Origin: Cristatella mucedo
Taxonomy: Eukaryota > Bryozoa > Phylactolaemata > Cristatellidae
Direction: 5' to 3'
DNA: 64,000 nucleotides
Assembly (NCBI GenBank): GCA_009760855.2
Contig: WPIO01000034.1
Location: forward strand, 2,726,001 to 2,790,000
Shown here: positions 52,138 to 64,000 of the stretch, piece by piece
Layout: every line of letters starts with the position of its first letter
Numbering within the stretch: position 1 is the first letter of the stretch
Notes under the pieces: generated by a model
What the model was told of the DNA's origin: nothing
What the model saw: only the letters and a program-made list of their open reading frames with translations
The model's database searches: none
Program-made: the position numbers and the translations under genes

Positions 52138-52580
52138 TAATGTAATGTAATGTATCTCCGTCTGTAACTCCACAAAGTCATAAAGACCACGTGGGTATTA
52201 CGCAGGAAAGTTTTGAATAGCGCACTCACAGCCTAAGCGGCTTTCGGTACGCATTCGGTAGCCAACAGCCTTCGTCTCACGCAACAAAGAGAAAGTGGGA
52301 AGCATAGCAGAGTCAGAAGAGCAGTTGAGGTAGTGAGTAACATGGAAGTAGCAGCTGGTTTGGTCTAGCGGTTAAGGTGCTCGCCTCGACCAAGGTCTGA
52401 TTGACGTCGTGGGCTCGAGCCCCGAGGCATATGTGAAGCGCCTGAATAGAGATTAAGTTCTCATGGGGCGCTATATAAATGAATTATATTTATTTTTAGC
52501 AGCTCAGGACCACTGAAAAGGATGAGCCATAGTCAGCAGTAGGAGAGTAGTTGTCGTTGCGTAAGAACTGAATATTTAGT
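52138..52580 (-). mobile_element. LINE-B 3' end interrupted by a SINE
   Basis: Minus strand. Tail TGTATCTCCGTCTGTAACTC read in reverse, 3' UTR, GAAAGCCGCTTAGGCTGTGA-type end of ORF, then GAGCTGCTACTTCCATG, broken by SINE-1 at 52357-52496. Removing the SINE and one TAGCAGCT restores the continuous LINE-B sequence seen at 10900-10915. Confidence 0.85.
52357..52496 (+). mobile_element. SINE-1 with target-site duplication
   Basis: 140-bp, best-preserved SINE-1: head GGTTTGGTCTAGCGGTTAAG, B-box-like GGGCTCGAGCCCC, AAGCGCCTGAATAGAGATTA, TTCTCATGGGGCGCTATATA, AATGAATTATATT end. Flanked by exact TAGCAGCT repeats (52349-52356 and 52497-52504). Confidence 0.92.
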
Positions 52581-52649
52581 CGTGAAGAAGATATGTATAT
52601 ATTTATTTAATAGATATATAAATATTTATTGTAATTCATTAATTATTAA

Positions 52650-52715
52650 TATATATATGTATTATATATATATATATAGTATTGATATATATATATATAT
52701 ATATATACATTAATA
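52650..52715. repeat. (TA)n-rich tract
   Basis: Interrupted TA array in a strongly AT-rich segment (52590-52740), next to a SINE-1 tail. Confidence 0.9.
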
Positions 52716-52731
52716 TAATATTATTAATAAT

Positions 52732-52866
52732 AATTCATTTGTATTGCGCCCTAAGAGCACCTAATCTCTATTCAGGCGTTTCATATATACCACGGGGCGC
52801 AAGCCCACGACCTCGGACAGACCGTGGTCGGGGCGAGCACCTTAACCGCTCAGTCAAACCAACGCG
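52732..52866 (-). mobile_element. SINE-1
   Basis: Minus strand: AATTCATTTGTATTGCGCCC tail end, CACCTAATCTCTATTCAGG, GCAAGCCCACGACC B-box region, then CGAGCACCTTAACCGCT of the head. Confidence 0.78.
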
Positions 52867-53374
52867 GATAGCTGGGTCGGTGCATGTGCAGCATTATGGA
52901 GACCGTCGCTCAGTCTACTTTTTTTGGCTTTTGAATGGTTGTGCGACCCTTGCGGCCTTTACTTAGACCTCCTGCGACTAGCGTCGCTAGCCGCAAAGCG
53001 GGTGTGAGCGTTCGTTCAGCGCCTGAGCTCAAGTCGCATGAGTAATTGGTTCTGTTGGGTCAGTTTACCGTAAAGCGATGAATGGGCCTCCAAAACGCGA
53101 TTAAAGGATGCTCACGTGTTGATGTGGAGCTGAGCGCAGAGCCAGGAACGCGAGCCTCGGTTACAGATGTGAGCGAGTAACGACTATGCGGTCTCACTAA
53201 GCACCGACTATGCGGTCCGACTCCATGGTGGATCAGCTCTAGGAGATTTCGCGAGCGTGCGTGTTTGGAATGCTCGAACCGCACGCGCTGCTCCGACGAT
53301 TAGCGCAGGATCCTCTCCTGGCTCTGAGCCGTAGCCCCGAGCTGCCGAGTAGTATACGAGGCATATATGAGATA

Positions 53375-53410
53375 TCTATATATCTCCTATACATATAGGA
53401 GATATATAGA
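53375..53410. repeat. Palindrome with 16-bp arms
   Basis: Arms TCTATATATCTCCTAT and ATAGGAGATATATAGA separated by ACAT. Confidence 0.95.
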
Positions 53411-53423
53411 GAGACAGAGAGGA

Positions 53424-53447
53424 ACTATTATTATTTTTGTATATACT

Positions 53448-53485
<38 letters not shown>

Positions 53486-53509
53486 ATCATATACAAAAAT
53501 AATAATAGT
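53424..53509. repeat. Inverted repeat around a (TA)n core
   Basis: Outer arms ACTATTATTATTTTTGTATA and its complement, then a 3-bp mismatch, then ATTGTATATAT arms meeting in about 30 bp of TA. Hairpin-like; could be an old MITE or a slippage product. Confidence 0.9.
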
Positions 53510-54114
53510 CCCTACCTAAAAAACCTATCTTAAAATAAAAAAGTCCTGATCCATCGCATAGAGAAATCCATTCGACCGCACCGAGGCGTTAGTGGCGTTC
53601 TAGTACTAGTCATGGCGTACAGCAGCAGCTCTCGCGCGGCGCCCAGAGTAGCGCCACCTTACGAGTGTCTCGCCCGTAAAGCGCGAAAATGGATGCTTTG
53701 CTCGCAACTTGGAGCTCAACTGCGTTAATATTACATGGCTTTGGCTGTTATGCCTCTAACCACAGATTATCCATCGCATAACCCGCTCCTCTTCATAACA
53801 GTTCATGAACGCGATTAAGAAATATATTGGCGGGATAATCTCTGATCGAGCGAAACCGCCGTTTCACGATCTCTGCTGGTGAGCTATCGGCTTAGGCGCA
53901 ATAGATCGACGGCAGCTAATCCTAGCGAAATCGAATCCAATAGAAGTTGTCTACCCCAGTAGCGGTCGCCGGGGGGGGGGAACAGAGCGGAGCAGCAAGA
54001 TGCCTACGTGCTGCGCCCACACCCCGTGACCTAGCCGATGCCCGCCGAGGCGATGAATACTAAACGACCCTCTCGCCCATTGATAATTCTATAACGGGCC
54101 TACACGATCGGGCG

Positions 54115-54240
54115 CGTACAGTTATTGCAACAATCTGCAGCTAGGCTTGTCTGTCGTGAGCATCTCAGTTTGCCACGTCGCGCCACTTCTTGTGGACCTG
54201 CACTGGCTCGCAATCGACGCAAACTACACACGCGCGAACT
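54115..54240 (+). mobile_element. LINE-A internal fragment
   Basis: CAACAATCTGCAGCTAGGCT, GTCTGTCGTGAGCATCTC, CGCCACTTCTTGTGGACCTG; matches the QNSAARLVCRE..HWL part of LINE-A. No tail follows. Confidence 0.6.
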
Positions 54241-54511
54241 AGTTAGGCTGTCGCACTCTTCTAGCGAAGGCGTAGGCTGTTTCCTCCTCGTCCCAGTTAA
54301 AGCATCCCTATATCTATGCGAGGCTGTCTCGGCTGAAATGAGGGCAAAGCGGCCGGATCTCAATATAATTGGAATTCTGGGCTTGAAGACAGAGCATCGT
54401 GTCTAGTCTCTCAGATTTGCTTGATGTGGATTACTTTGTACTTTATTTGATGATTTCTGCGAAGAATTCCGTAAAAAAAATCAAAAATGAGGGCTGTCCC
54501 TCGGGAGGGTT

Positions 54512-54529
54512 CAGTAGTCGCGACTACTG
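54512..54529. repeat. Perfect 18-bp palindrome
   Basis: CAGTAGTCG followed directly by CGACTACTG. Confidence 0.95.
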
Positions 54530-55062
54530 TTGGCTCCCACATTTGTTGAATACTTTAAAAATGAGCAGGGTCAGACACGTAGTCATCGAGCTACTCGCAA
54601 ATTTAAGCAGTAGGCACTAGCGCCAGCCAACGTTGGGACAGTGCGACGCTGACCGCCTGCTGCCTCGACCGTTGTAGGCGCCCTTGAGTCAAATACTTCT
54701 GTCGCTACAGTCGATGAATGGTTCCTGCCTGAAACCATCCCGCATGCTATAGTTTGAACCGATCAAAATATGCATCTATCGCACTCTTTTTGGCCGACCA
54801 AGTCCAGCTACCCGTCCCCATATTCCCCGACTGTTGCACAGGTGATGAGTGCAGCAGCTCTGCCAGTATCCTGCTAGCATTACAGCCAGCCGTTTTTTGG
54901 CGATACTCTCCACAGACAGCTTTTGGCAAGGGCAATTTAATTAACGTGCAGTATCGCTAGGGCTTTATGGGACGGACTAGAAACCTGTTCCGCTGAGGCG
55001 TATGAACTCTCTAGAGCTTATTAATATACGAATATAATGAGCTTATCAAATTACACAAATCA

Positions 55063-55196
55063 TTAATTCATTTGTATAGCGCCCTAACATAACCTAATCT
55101 CTATCCAGGCACTTCATGTAGTATGCCTCAGGTACTGAACCCATCACCTCGGTCGACTAAGGCTTTAACCTTAAGACCTTAACCCCAGGGGCCAAA
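55063..55196 (-). mobile_element. SINE-1, decayed
   Basis: Minus strand: AATTCATTTGTATAGCGCCC, ACCTAATCTCTATCCAGGCA, CCCATCACCTCGGTCGACTA, then a scrambled head. Confidence 0.7.
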
Positions 55197-55322
55197 CCGC
55201 GACCATTCAACTTGAGGATTACACCGTCGCAGTAATACGTCTTACTGCGAACTGCCTGGTGATAAGTGAATAAATTCCACAGGGCGCAAGATCTCGCTGC
55301 AAGCAGCGAGCAGCATGGGATA

Positions 55323-55430
55323 GTGGGCATCGGCAGACAGTGAGCGTTGGCAGACAGTGGGCATCGGCAGACAGTGGGCATCGGCAGACAGTGAGCGTTG
55401 GCAGACATTGGGCGTCGGTGGACAGTCGGC
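55323..55430. repeat. 18-bp minisatellite
   Basis: About six units of GGGCATCGGCAGACAGTG with an alternate unit GAGCGTTGGCAGACAGTG; the two unit types are interleaved. Confidence 0.95.
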
Positions 55431-55444
55431 ATAGGCACGAGCAA

Positions 55445-56190
55445 CAGACTTAAACAGAAACTGGTCGATGCGCTACTACCTACATCAGTCGGGGAAATGC
55501 TGGCTTGAATTTTTTGCATGAAGCACGCTGTTAGCCTGTAGTAAAACTGGGAAATTCGTGAGAGGTGAACCGTCACCTACGGTAAGAAACAGTTACCCGG
55601 TGTTGACCCAGTCGTGAAAGAGTTTCCCGCGGAATCCAAATTGTGGCGCTAGAAGTTGCCTCCCTCATGCAAAGCACTTCGGACCAGCTCGAGAACGCAT
55701 CCACCGCTATTTTTTTAAGTAGTGGTTGTCAGGAGGTCCAGAAAATTCTACGAGAGCGTTGTGCGAGGGGTACCGCTGGGTCACTCCGCTTACGCGAGGC
55801 TGCTGCATACATCACACGATTGCTGTGTGGGCAGCCCCGTCAATCTGACTCTTTGTTGCTATCTACGCTCGGCCACCAGAAGTAGTCTCTAGCTGCAGCT
55901 TTCATTTTTTATATCGAGATGGCTATCGTTAAGCTCTTGCAAGAGCTGGCCGCTGACTGAAATGTTTATGACTAACTTCGAGTCCCGCGAAAGGCATTCG
56001 TCGTGTGTATCCACATCTTACCTACAGTTTTTAGCGGCAGTCCAAATTAAATTTCATTGATGCTGGCTGTGAGGGAACTAATTGAGTAAGACATGGAGTA
56101 AGGCTTAGACAAGGTAGGGTAATATGTAAACTCGAGTTTTATTGTCGTACAAATGAAAGCCAATATGGTGTTCTGCGATGACATCAGTCA
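55445..56190. other. No recognised gene
   Basis: A + strand frame 55643-55885 is open (VASLMQSTSDQLENAST) but unrecognised and without splice support. Confidence 0.3.
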
Positions 56191-56193
56191 GAG

Positions 56194-56313
<120 letters not shown>

Positions 56314-56935
56314 GAGTCTAAGAACAAACACAGGGTACCGCATACTTTAGGCCTTTCCGGATGACCGAGGGTCATTTAAATCTAAGTTTGACATCGTTCT
56401 CAGAGGTGAGACCCGAGCTTTTAGCACTGTGCACAGTGTTGCCAGGGATACATGTAGATATCGAGAAGCGCTCCAAAAGGATCCGGGGGTCAATTTGGGT
56501 CAAATGTTTTTGGGAGGTCTAGGAGAATTAGACGAAAGGCCCGTACGCAAATTGGCATTGATTAGAAAGTCATTGCAAACCCGCAGCAGAGCAGTTTCAG
56601 TTTCGGTGGCTCAGTTAGATCTCGATTTGTAGCTGCTGAGCCGCAACCGCACACCAGAAAATCTCTTGGAAAAGAAGCGCAGTAGAGAGGCTAGATGAAA
56701 ACTACCTAGATTCTCGTGATCTCCTTGTTGGCTTCTTAACTAGTGGCCTGTCAATACCTGTTTTCAGGGGGAGACGCTACACTAATAATAAGGCAGATAT
56801 TTACGAAATTTGTATGGTGGGTAGAAACAGATCTGCGCTCCTCATAAGGAGAACTGTTTGGACTTGTTCTAGAAGACCGGGGGTCTTTTTAGCAGTCAAG
56901 AAAAAACTTTACAATGAGTTTAATAGAGACAAGAA

Positions 56936-58565
<1,630 letters not shown>

Positions 58566-58774
58566 ATGCGGGAATGCAGTCCTGTAAGGAACGCAATTAA
58601 GGGATGGAGTCCCCAATCCGTGCTGTCGCATGCTTATCTAAGCATGTCATGCATGTTGCATGTCTAAGCATGATATATGGGTGTTTTTGCATTTCGCATA
58701 AGCAAAATGTACTGCTTAGCATTAACTAGTGGTTGTTATTGCTTCTTTTTAGTTCACGCGTTTTTGGTATCGGG

Positions 58775-58899
58775 AGTCAAGATTCAAAACCGTTAGAGAC
58801 CGTGCCTTTAGTCCACTAACCATTCGATCGTGATTCCTTTGCAGCAATTGTAAAGCGCCTAGAAAGAGATTGAGTTCTCGGAGGGCGCTTTGTTAAATG

Positions 58900-58931
<32 letters not shown>

Positions 58932-58935
58932 GTTC
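58775..58935 (+). mobile_element. LINE-A 3' UTR and tail
   Basis: GACCGTGCCTTTAGT joined to ACCATTCGATCGTGATTCC, then AAAGCGCCTAGAAAGAGATT, TTCTCGGAGGGCGCTTTGTT and about 35 bp of (TTA)n. Has an internal deletion. Confidence 0.75.
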
Positions 58936-59250
58936 CTATGCTCTCAACGCCTGGAACTCAATACCGAAGCAAGTCACGACGTCCCCTGACATGACCATTT
59001 AAAAAGAAGCTTTAAACGCACCTGTTTATTACAGCATTCGGTTGGTGGGTCTTTGCGATTCCTTCTTCGTGTGCATGTATCTGCTTACACTATGCCTGCT
59101 GCTTGCGGATGTAACCACTTATCACTTGGTAATAACAAATCTGCCCATCGCAAGCTAGCCAGCATGGTTGGAAAGAACCCTGTAAAGTGCTTAGAAAGAG
59201 ATTCAGTTCTCTGAGGGTGCTGTACAAATGTATTATTAGTATTATTAATA
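58936..59250 (+). mobile_element. LINE-A 3' end
   Basis: Begins in the ORF end (SYALNAWNSIPKQVTTSPDM-like), then TGCGATTCCTTCTTCGTGTG, CTGCTTACACTATGCCTGCT, tail AAAGTGCTTAGAAAGAGATT / TTCTCTGAGGGTGCTGTACA. Directly follows the (TTA)n of another LINE-A tail in the same orientation. Confidence 0.78.
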
Positions 59251-59259
59251 TGATTATAG

Positions 59260-60284
59260 ATTACCGCAGTTCTCTTTATTCAGGACTCCTGGCCTGCAGA
59301 CTTAGTCGCGAGCAACTGGAGGAAAGTAGTTCAGTAGCTCGTCTGGCTCGTCATCAACATCTTCAAGATTGTCACTCTGGCCCACGTCAGCTCGCTGCCC
59401 GCGCTTTACCCCGGTCTGACCAGGCCACGCTCCCCAAGTCACGTGCTCTCGCACCAGCCACTCCTCAAGTCACGTGCTCTCGCACCATTCGCTCCTCGGC
59501 TTCAGGCAGTCTCGACGTTCCTCGGCGTAAATTAAGAACTTTTTTGGTGAACGGGTCTTCACTTCGCGTGACTTCGCTGACAGTCTTTAGCTAGCTTCGG
59601 GCTCCGGTCGCCGCCTACAATGACTTGGCGTCGTTTAAACTCGGCTCCAAGAATCCTCGCGATACGGCCGCAGCTGCCCGTGCCCGCAGCTGCCCGCCCC
59701 TAAATCCGCTCGGGCAATGCGGGGCTTTTCTAGGATGCTCGAGTTATGCGAAGCGCGTGCAATGATTTATTGACAGACCAAAAAACGAGCACGCACGTCT
59801 GCTCAGAGGCGCTGCCAGGATTTTCATGTAGGGGGCACGACCTGCAAGAGTTTAATGTAGGGGACAAGAGCCACAAGTAAGAAAAACTAATAGAGCACAT
59901 TTACTGTGTTCGTTCTACACAAGCTCGGCGATTGCCCATCGCCTAGAAGTAGGGCAGCATCGTTTCGTCGATGTTGAACTTCGTCGGGAAACGTAGGAGC
60001 AGACGCTCAGCTGACGCGCACGCCTCTGGTATTTATGCGTAAAGTGCGACCTAGTTCCGCCGCAATTGCGTATCGCCTCGCTTGTCTGGCCGGCCATAGA
60101 GGCGACAAGCACGTGCTTAGTACGTCGTCTCTACAGCTGCAGCCCACTCCGCAGAGCTTTAGCGTTACTGGATAGGTCGAAAAACTCGCCGACCTGTCGA
60201 TATCACTACCTGGTCGTTCTATGGGGTTCTGGTCGGGCGATTGGCTGCACCGGCATCCGTGTAAGGTTCTTCAACAATTTCTTC
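59260..60284. other. No recognised gene; local duplication
   Basis: A CAAGTCACGTGCTCTCGCAC segment occurs twice in tandem (about 59436 and 59467). A + strand open frame crossing it is partly LINE-A tail. Nothing else recognised. Confidence 0.35.
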
Positions 60285-60665
60285 AGTGACATCAAATCCT
60301 TTGGAGACCATGCCTTTAGTTCGTGTGCTCTCAAAGCCTGAAACTCACTCCTGACTTGCGTCATGATGACCCCTGACGCATTTAAAAAGAAATTAAAAAC
60401 GCATCAATTTATGACAGCATTTAGTGTGTCCCTGTGATTCATCCTTAATGTGCTTATGCGTGCTGACACTGTACATGCTGCCACTAGCCATACTTGCATG
60501 CTGATCCTGTGCATGTCACTCCTAACCATGTTGTTCATGTTGTTTATCAAGCATGATACCACTCACCACTCGATTGTGTTTCCTTTGCAGCAAATTTAAA
60601 GCGCCTAGAAAGAGATCGAGTTCTCTAAGGGTGCTTTATCAAGTGTATTATTATTATTATTGACC
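60285..60665 (+). mobile_element. LINE-A 3' end
   Basis: Starts at SNPLETMPLVRVLSKPETHS-type sequence (SFGDHAFSSCALKA), continues with KKKLKTHQFMTAFSVSL-like, 3' UTR, AAAGCGCCTAGAAAGAGATC, TTCTCTAAGGGTGCTTTATC and (TTA)n. Confidence 0.8.
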
Positions 60666-60669
60666 TATG

Positions 60670-63484
60670 AACCTGGCTGCAGGGTGATTATGGTCGTTAT
60701 CTTGATGCCAAACGTAATGCTCACGGAGAAAAGTGTCTAAGCTCTGAAGTCCAGCTTGCTTGACCAACAGTAACTCGAGAAAAGTAGTTTTTCTTTTACT
60801 AATCCGGTGTTTTACTATTGCAGTCGCTCACCAAAGCTCGATAAGAACCCGTAGAACATTCGTGGGACGATGTAAATAGGTGGCTACGATGGAGTGTTCG
60901 AAATACATGAGCATTTTCATGCAAACAATCTTTCCTGCAATTTCCGCTTCTTGCTTTGCAGGGCTCCACAGCCCTAGTTAAAAAATTTGCCTCTCCTAAA
61001 AACTTAAATCGGCAGTGCCGCCCTGCGACACCGGAGCGCTCGTTGAGTACAGAGGCACATGCCTTAGCTGCCGGTCGTCCACGAAAAGGTTGAGTAGGTG
61101 GAGTCGCAGTCAAATGGTCAGGCTCGCCTCGTTAGTGCCACTAAAAGTGTGACCTTCAGATTTGAATTTTCCAAAGCCAGTCGGGGCATCTATATACAGG
61201 ACTAATGCGACTCCGTTAAAATCACTAAAAATTCTAACCGTGGAAGAAAGATCTAAGCTTTAGCTAAACTAGGTGGTGTGTCAGCCCTGCAGTTCCTGTC
61301 AGTCGTGGAACTTTTCAGATGTGGCATTTTTGTTTAGTTTCAAAAGCATGACATTGCCGACATTTCCTTAAGTCTTTTGCTGTTGTTGATTTTGACAAAA
61401 ATCATCCTTACGGTCAGTATCGGTGTTGCGACGCTGAGGGAATTTCTCTGTTGACTGGCTGTTTTTTCTTGTTGTTGCCTGTGACAGTGAAGCATATATT
61501 TTATGGATTTTACTCTCTTTTATTCCGGATCCGGATGGTTTTCAAAGTTTAGTGCTTTCTCTCTTGTAGTTACATCTCATTGTTGGTTTTGTGCAAATAA
61601 AATTTTATTTTCAAAAATAGCATACATTTTGCCATTCGCATATACATTCATGCGGGATATCTTCGCAGGTCAGCGATCTTTGAAAATGAGCAGTCGCCAT
61701 TTATGGGACTTGCATATGTACGCGTACATGCAAAATTATAAAGGTTGATGTTTACAAAGTCTTATGCAAAGCCTCTCCCCGATAGATCTTACAGGGCTTC
61801 AGCACCTGTTTCGCCACAGCGACGTCTCCTTTGTCACTCAGTATTTTATTGAATAATCAGGCATGTAGCCAGGAATTTTTCATGGAACTCTAAACCGTGA
61901 CCTGAAGTGGACGCCGCCAGAAGACTTCAGAAGTGCATATAGTCTATACAAAAAAAAAAATTGTACTGGGAGCTTATCAAGCCGAGTGCCAGATGTATAC
62001 TTTCTTACAAATGCGACAAATTTACTTGAAATAATTGAGTGGTTAAATGTCATGAGGTGTCGTGGATGCAGTTTCTTTATTCTAGTTTATCCCCATTCGT
62101 ACAGTATTCGCTATAGGCCAGACATACAGCACATTAAAGTATTGAGGGGTGCCGACCGGCACACGACTGCTTCTGTTAGAGTTAACTGACTCTCATATTT
62201 TTCAAGCCACTGATATGCTCTCCAATCGCTGACCGCAGCAGTCGCAATGGTCAAAACCAAATCGAAATCCAATTATCACTTAAACAAATATTCACGTCGT
62301 CGAGCTGTACACCGTAGTTCTGCTTCTGTGGTTTCGTTTAATTGATGGCACTGCCCCTGATCGTTGTATGAGTAGGTGTGACACCCGAAGTGGCATGCGG
62401 TCTATTATTTATTATCTATTATTATTATATTACGGTGCTATTATCGATTGTTTTGACAAACGCGTGAGAGGCATTTTAAAGCCTAGACTTTCAGCCTGGC
62501 TGGAGGAAATAAAGGCGATATGATACGATCCCTAGGCCAAAGCAACGTTAGGCGAACGCCGAAGTCAAGCCTATTTTACAGTATGCACGTGGGTTTTAAG
62601 AGGTAAATGTTTAGGCAATTCGGCAACTGGACGGCTTCTGAACGGCTTTAGAGCTCAGAACGCAGACATAACAAGGATTATGCCCTATATTTGCATTTTC
62701 AGCGGCAGCCCGTAAATCGGGATGTATACATTAGTGGGCTTGAAAGGTACGTTTGCCTCCTGACTCACACATTTTAGGTCGATCCAAGGGTGGGGGGTTA
62801 GGACCCTCGATCTCCCTGCCCTATGCTCATGGCCCAATCTCAAGCCCAATCCCATTACAAAGGAGGAACGCTCTAGGTCGCCTCTAAAGATGCACCTTCA
62901 GGCTTCGTCAAGTTTGGTAGATCCCCTTGATGGGGATACAACCCTGAGATTGCGAAAGTGAGATACGAGGTATAGGCCTCTTTAGCCGCCGTCCCCCCCC
63001 CCCCCGATGCAGTACAGTAGAGTCTCTATCAAAGAAGCGAAAGCCTTCTGTCAAAACAGATCGTGAATCTGCACTCTCAAGGTCAAGCCGCTCGGAATTC
63101 ATGCTCTTCAGCCACTAAGAAAGCTGGCGCACCCGCAAGCTTCCCAAAGCTTCGAAAGCCGGATATCCGGCTTTCGATAGACCGATTTGTAGACCCTATC
63201 TATAAAAGTTCGTGCAGATGGCAGGCAACCTGTACCCATTGGACGACTCCTTCCCAGCATTTGTAAATTGGCCAAAAAAGAGATCTAGTTTTCTTAGGGT
63301 GAATGTTGTCAGCCCCTCCCCGTTAGCAACTATGGAATGACCTATCGGGCTTTCAGAGGGAGGCCTCGTGGGGGGTTTCTCGTGGTGGTCACGTGCCTCT
63401 TCGTGGCCATCTTTCGATGGGTTTTGCCATCTTGCTACCGAGCTGCCTTGGAGGTGCTGCCCACCTCAGCCTCATTGGTCTTCC
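60670..63484. other. No recognised gene
   Basis: Single-copy-looking DNA. Open frames at 61503-61748 and 61986-62189 are unrecognised. AT-rich TATTATTTATTATC patch at 62403-62440; a 12-C run at about 62995-63006. Confidence 0.3.
63152..63177. repeat. Perfect 26-bp palindrome
   Basis: Arms TCGAAAGCCGGAT and ATCCGGCTTTCGA with no spacer. Confidence 0.95.
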
Positions 63485-63735
63485 GTCTACATAATAGTAA
63501 TAGCAATAATGGTAATAGTAATAGTAATAGTAATAATAATAATACATTTGTATATTGCCCTCAGAGAACATAATCTCTTTCTAGGCACTTTACATATGTT
63601 GTACAGGAAGCATGGTCGTATGGTTAGTGATAGCATGCACATTGTCAACAAGAAAAAACACGGTTAGAGGTGACATGCATAGGGTTAGCATGCAAAGATG
63701 ATTAGTGGCAGCATGCACAGTTTCAGCACTCACAA
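63485..63735 (-). mobile_element. LINE-A 3' UTR and tail
   Basis: (AAT/AGT)n, ACATTTGTATATTGCCCTCA, GAGAACATAATCTCTTTCTA, GGCACTTTACATATG, then the 3' UTR with GCATGCACATTGTCAACAAG. Minus orientation. Confidence 0.8.
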
Positions 63736-64000
63736 GCAACTAGGCCACAACAAATGGCTACGAATATGGCTGCCAGGCTAGGTTTCAAGTCCAAACGGTT
63801 TGACCATGTGTCTCCTTTGCTAAAAGAGCTAGGGTGGCTACCGGTTGAGCAAAGGATACAGAGCCAAGTTCTTATGCTGACCCACAAGGCCCGCTACGGC
63901 TTGGCTCCTTCGTACCTAGCTGAACTGCTGCACCAGTTTCAGCCTCCTCGTGCCCTCTGGTCCTATATGGACAATAAATGAGCTGTTCCATTCTTCAGCT
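63736..64000 (+). mobile_element. LINE-B RT C-terminal fragment, runs off the window
   Basis: ATNMAARLGFKSKRFDHVSP, LLKELGWLPVEQRIQSQVLM, KARYGLAPSYLAELL and QPPRALWSYMDN, then a stop; the homologous LINE-B copies continue about 450 bp further. Matches 29785-30030 and 43900-44160. Confidence 0.85.

Overview
The window is animal nuclear DNA, most likely from an invertebrate. It has genes split into small exons with GTAAG-type donors, long introns, very long near-perfect microsatellites, tRNA-derived SINEs and many 5'-truncated non-LTR retrotransposons. The species cannot be read from the sequence. A spiralian such as a flatworm or mollusc would fit the repeat mix, but that is a guess. No bacterial operon, CRISPR array or functional tRNA/rRNA gene was seen.

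Two multi-exon genes can be assembled by hand with consistent splice phases. (1) On the + strand a coiled-coil protein gene runs from an ATG at 5840 through seven short exons to at least 14494; its 3' end was not found. Its promoter and first exon have a diverged second copy about 3.6 kb upstream (about 2075-2345), which also encodes an open first exon that could splice in frame. (2) On the - strand a complete six-exon SLC16-family (monocarboxylate-transporter-like) gene runs from the ATG at 41888 to the stop at 20443. It encodes 630 residues, all five introns are phase 1, and an in-frame stop lies just upstream of the ATG. It keeps the family signatures but lacks the lysine and aspartate that proton-coupled lactate carriers use. 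The two genes are convergent.

The rest is mobile or repetitive DNA. LINE-A is a CR1/L2-like non-LTR family with a hairpin tail and an (ATT)n end, and has more than 20 fragments. LINE-B is a second RT family whose tail ends in ATTACATT-type repeats. SINE-1 has a tRNA-like head and carries the LINE-A tail hairpin. SINE-2 has a tRNA-like head with a perfect B box. Three copies of a roughly 0.5-kb repeat are present, two forming a 0.95-kb inverted repeat inside an SLC16 intron. A 176-bp hAT element of the SPIN type has a perfect 8-bp target duplication. Fragments of a widespread transposon-associated zinc-binding protein occur at 0.1-0.7 kb and 8.3-8.6 kb. Several microsatellites appear to have grown inside LINE-A tails.

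Layout: 0-5 kb, decayed transposon ORF, LINE tails, duplicated first exon and SINEs; 5.7-14.5 kb, coiled-coil gene; 14.5-20.4 kb, unassigned DNA with microsatellites and one 256-codon open frame; 20.4-41.9 kb, SLC16 gene with TE-filled introns; 42-64 kb, apparently gene-free, with LINEs, SINEs, minisatellites, the SPIN element and a 1.6-kb GA/CAGA array split by a LINE-A insertion.
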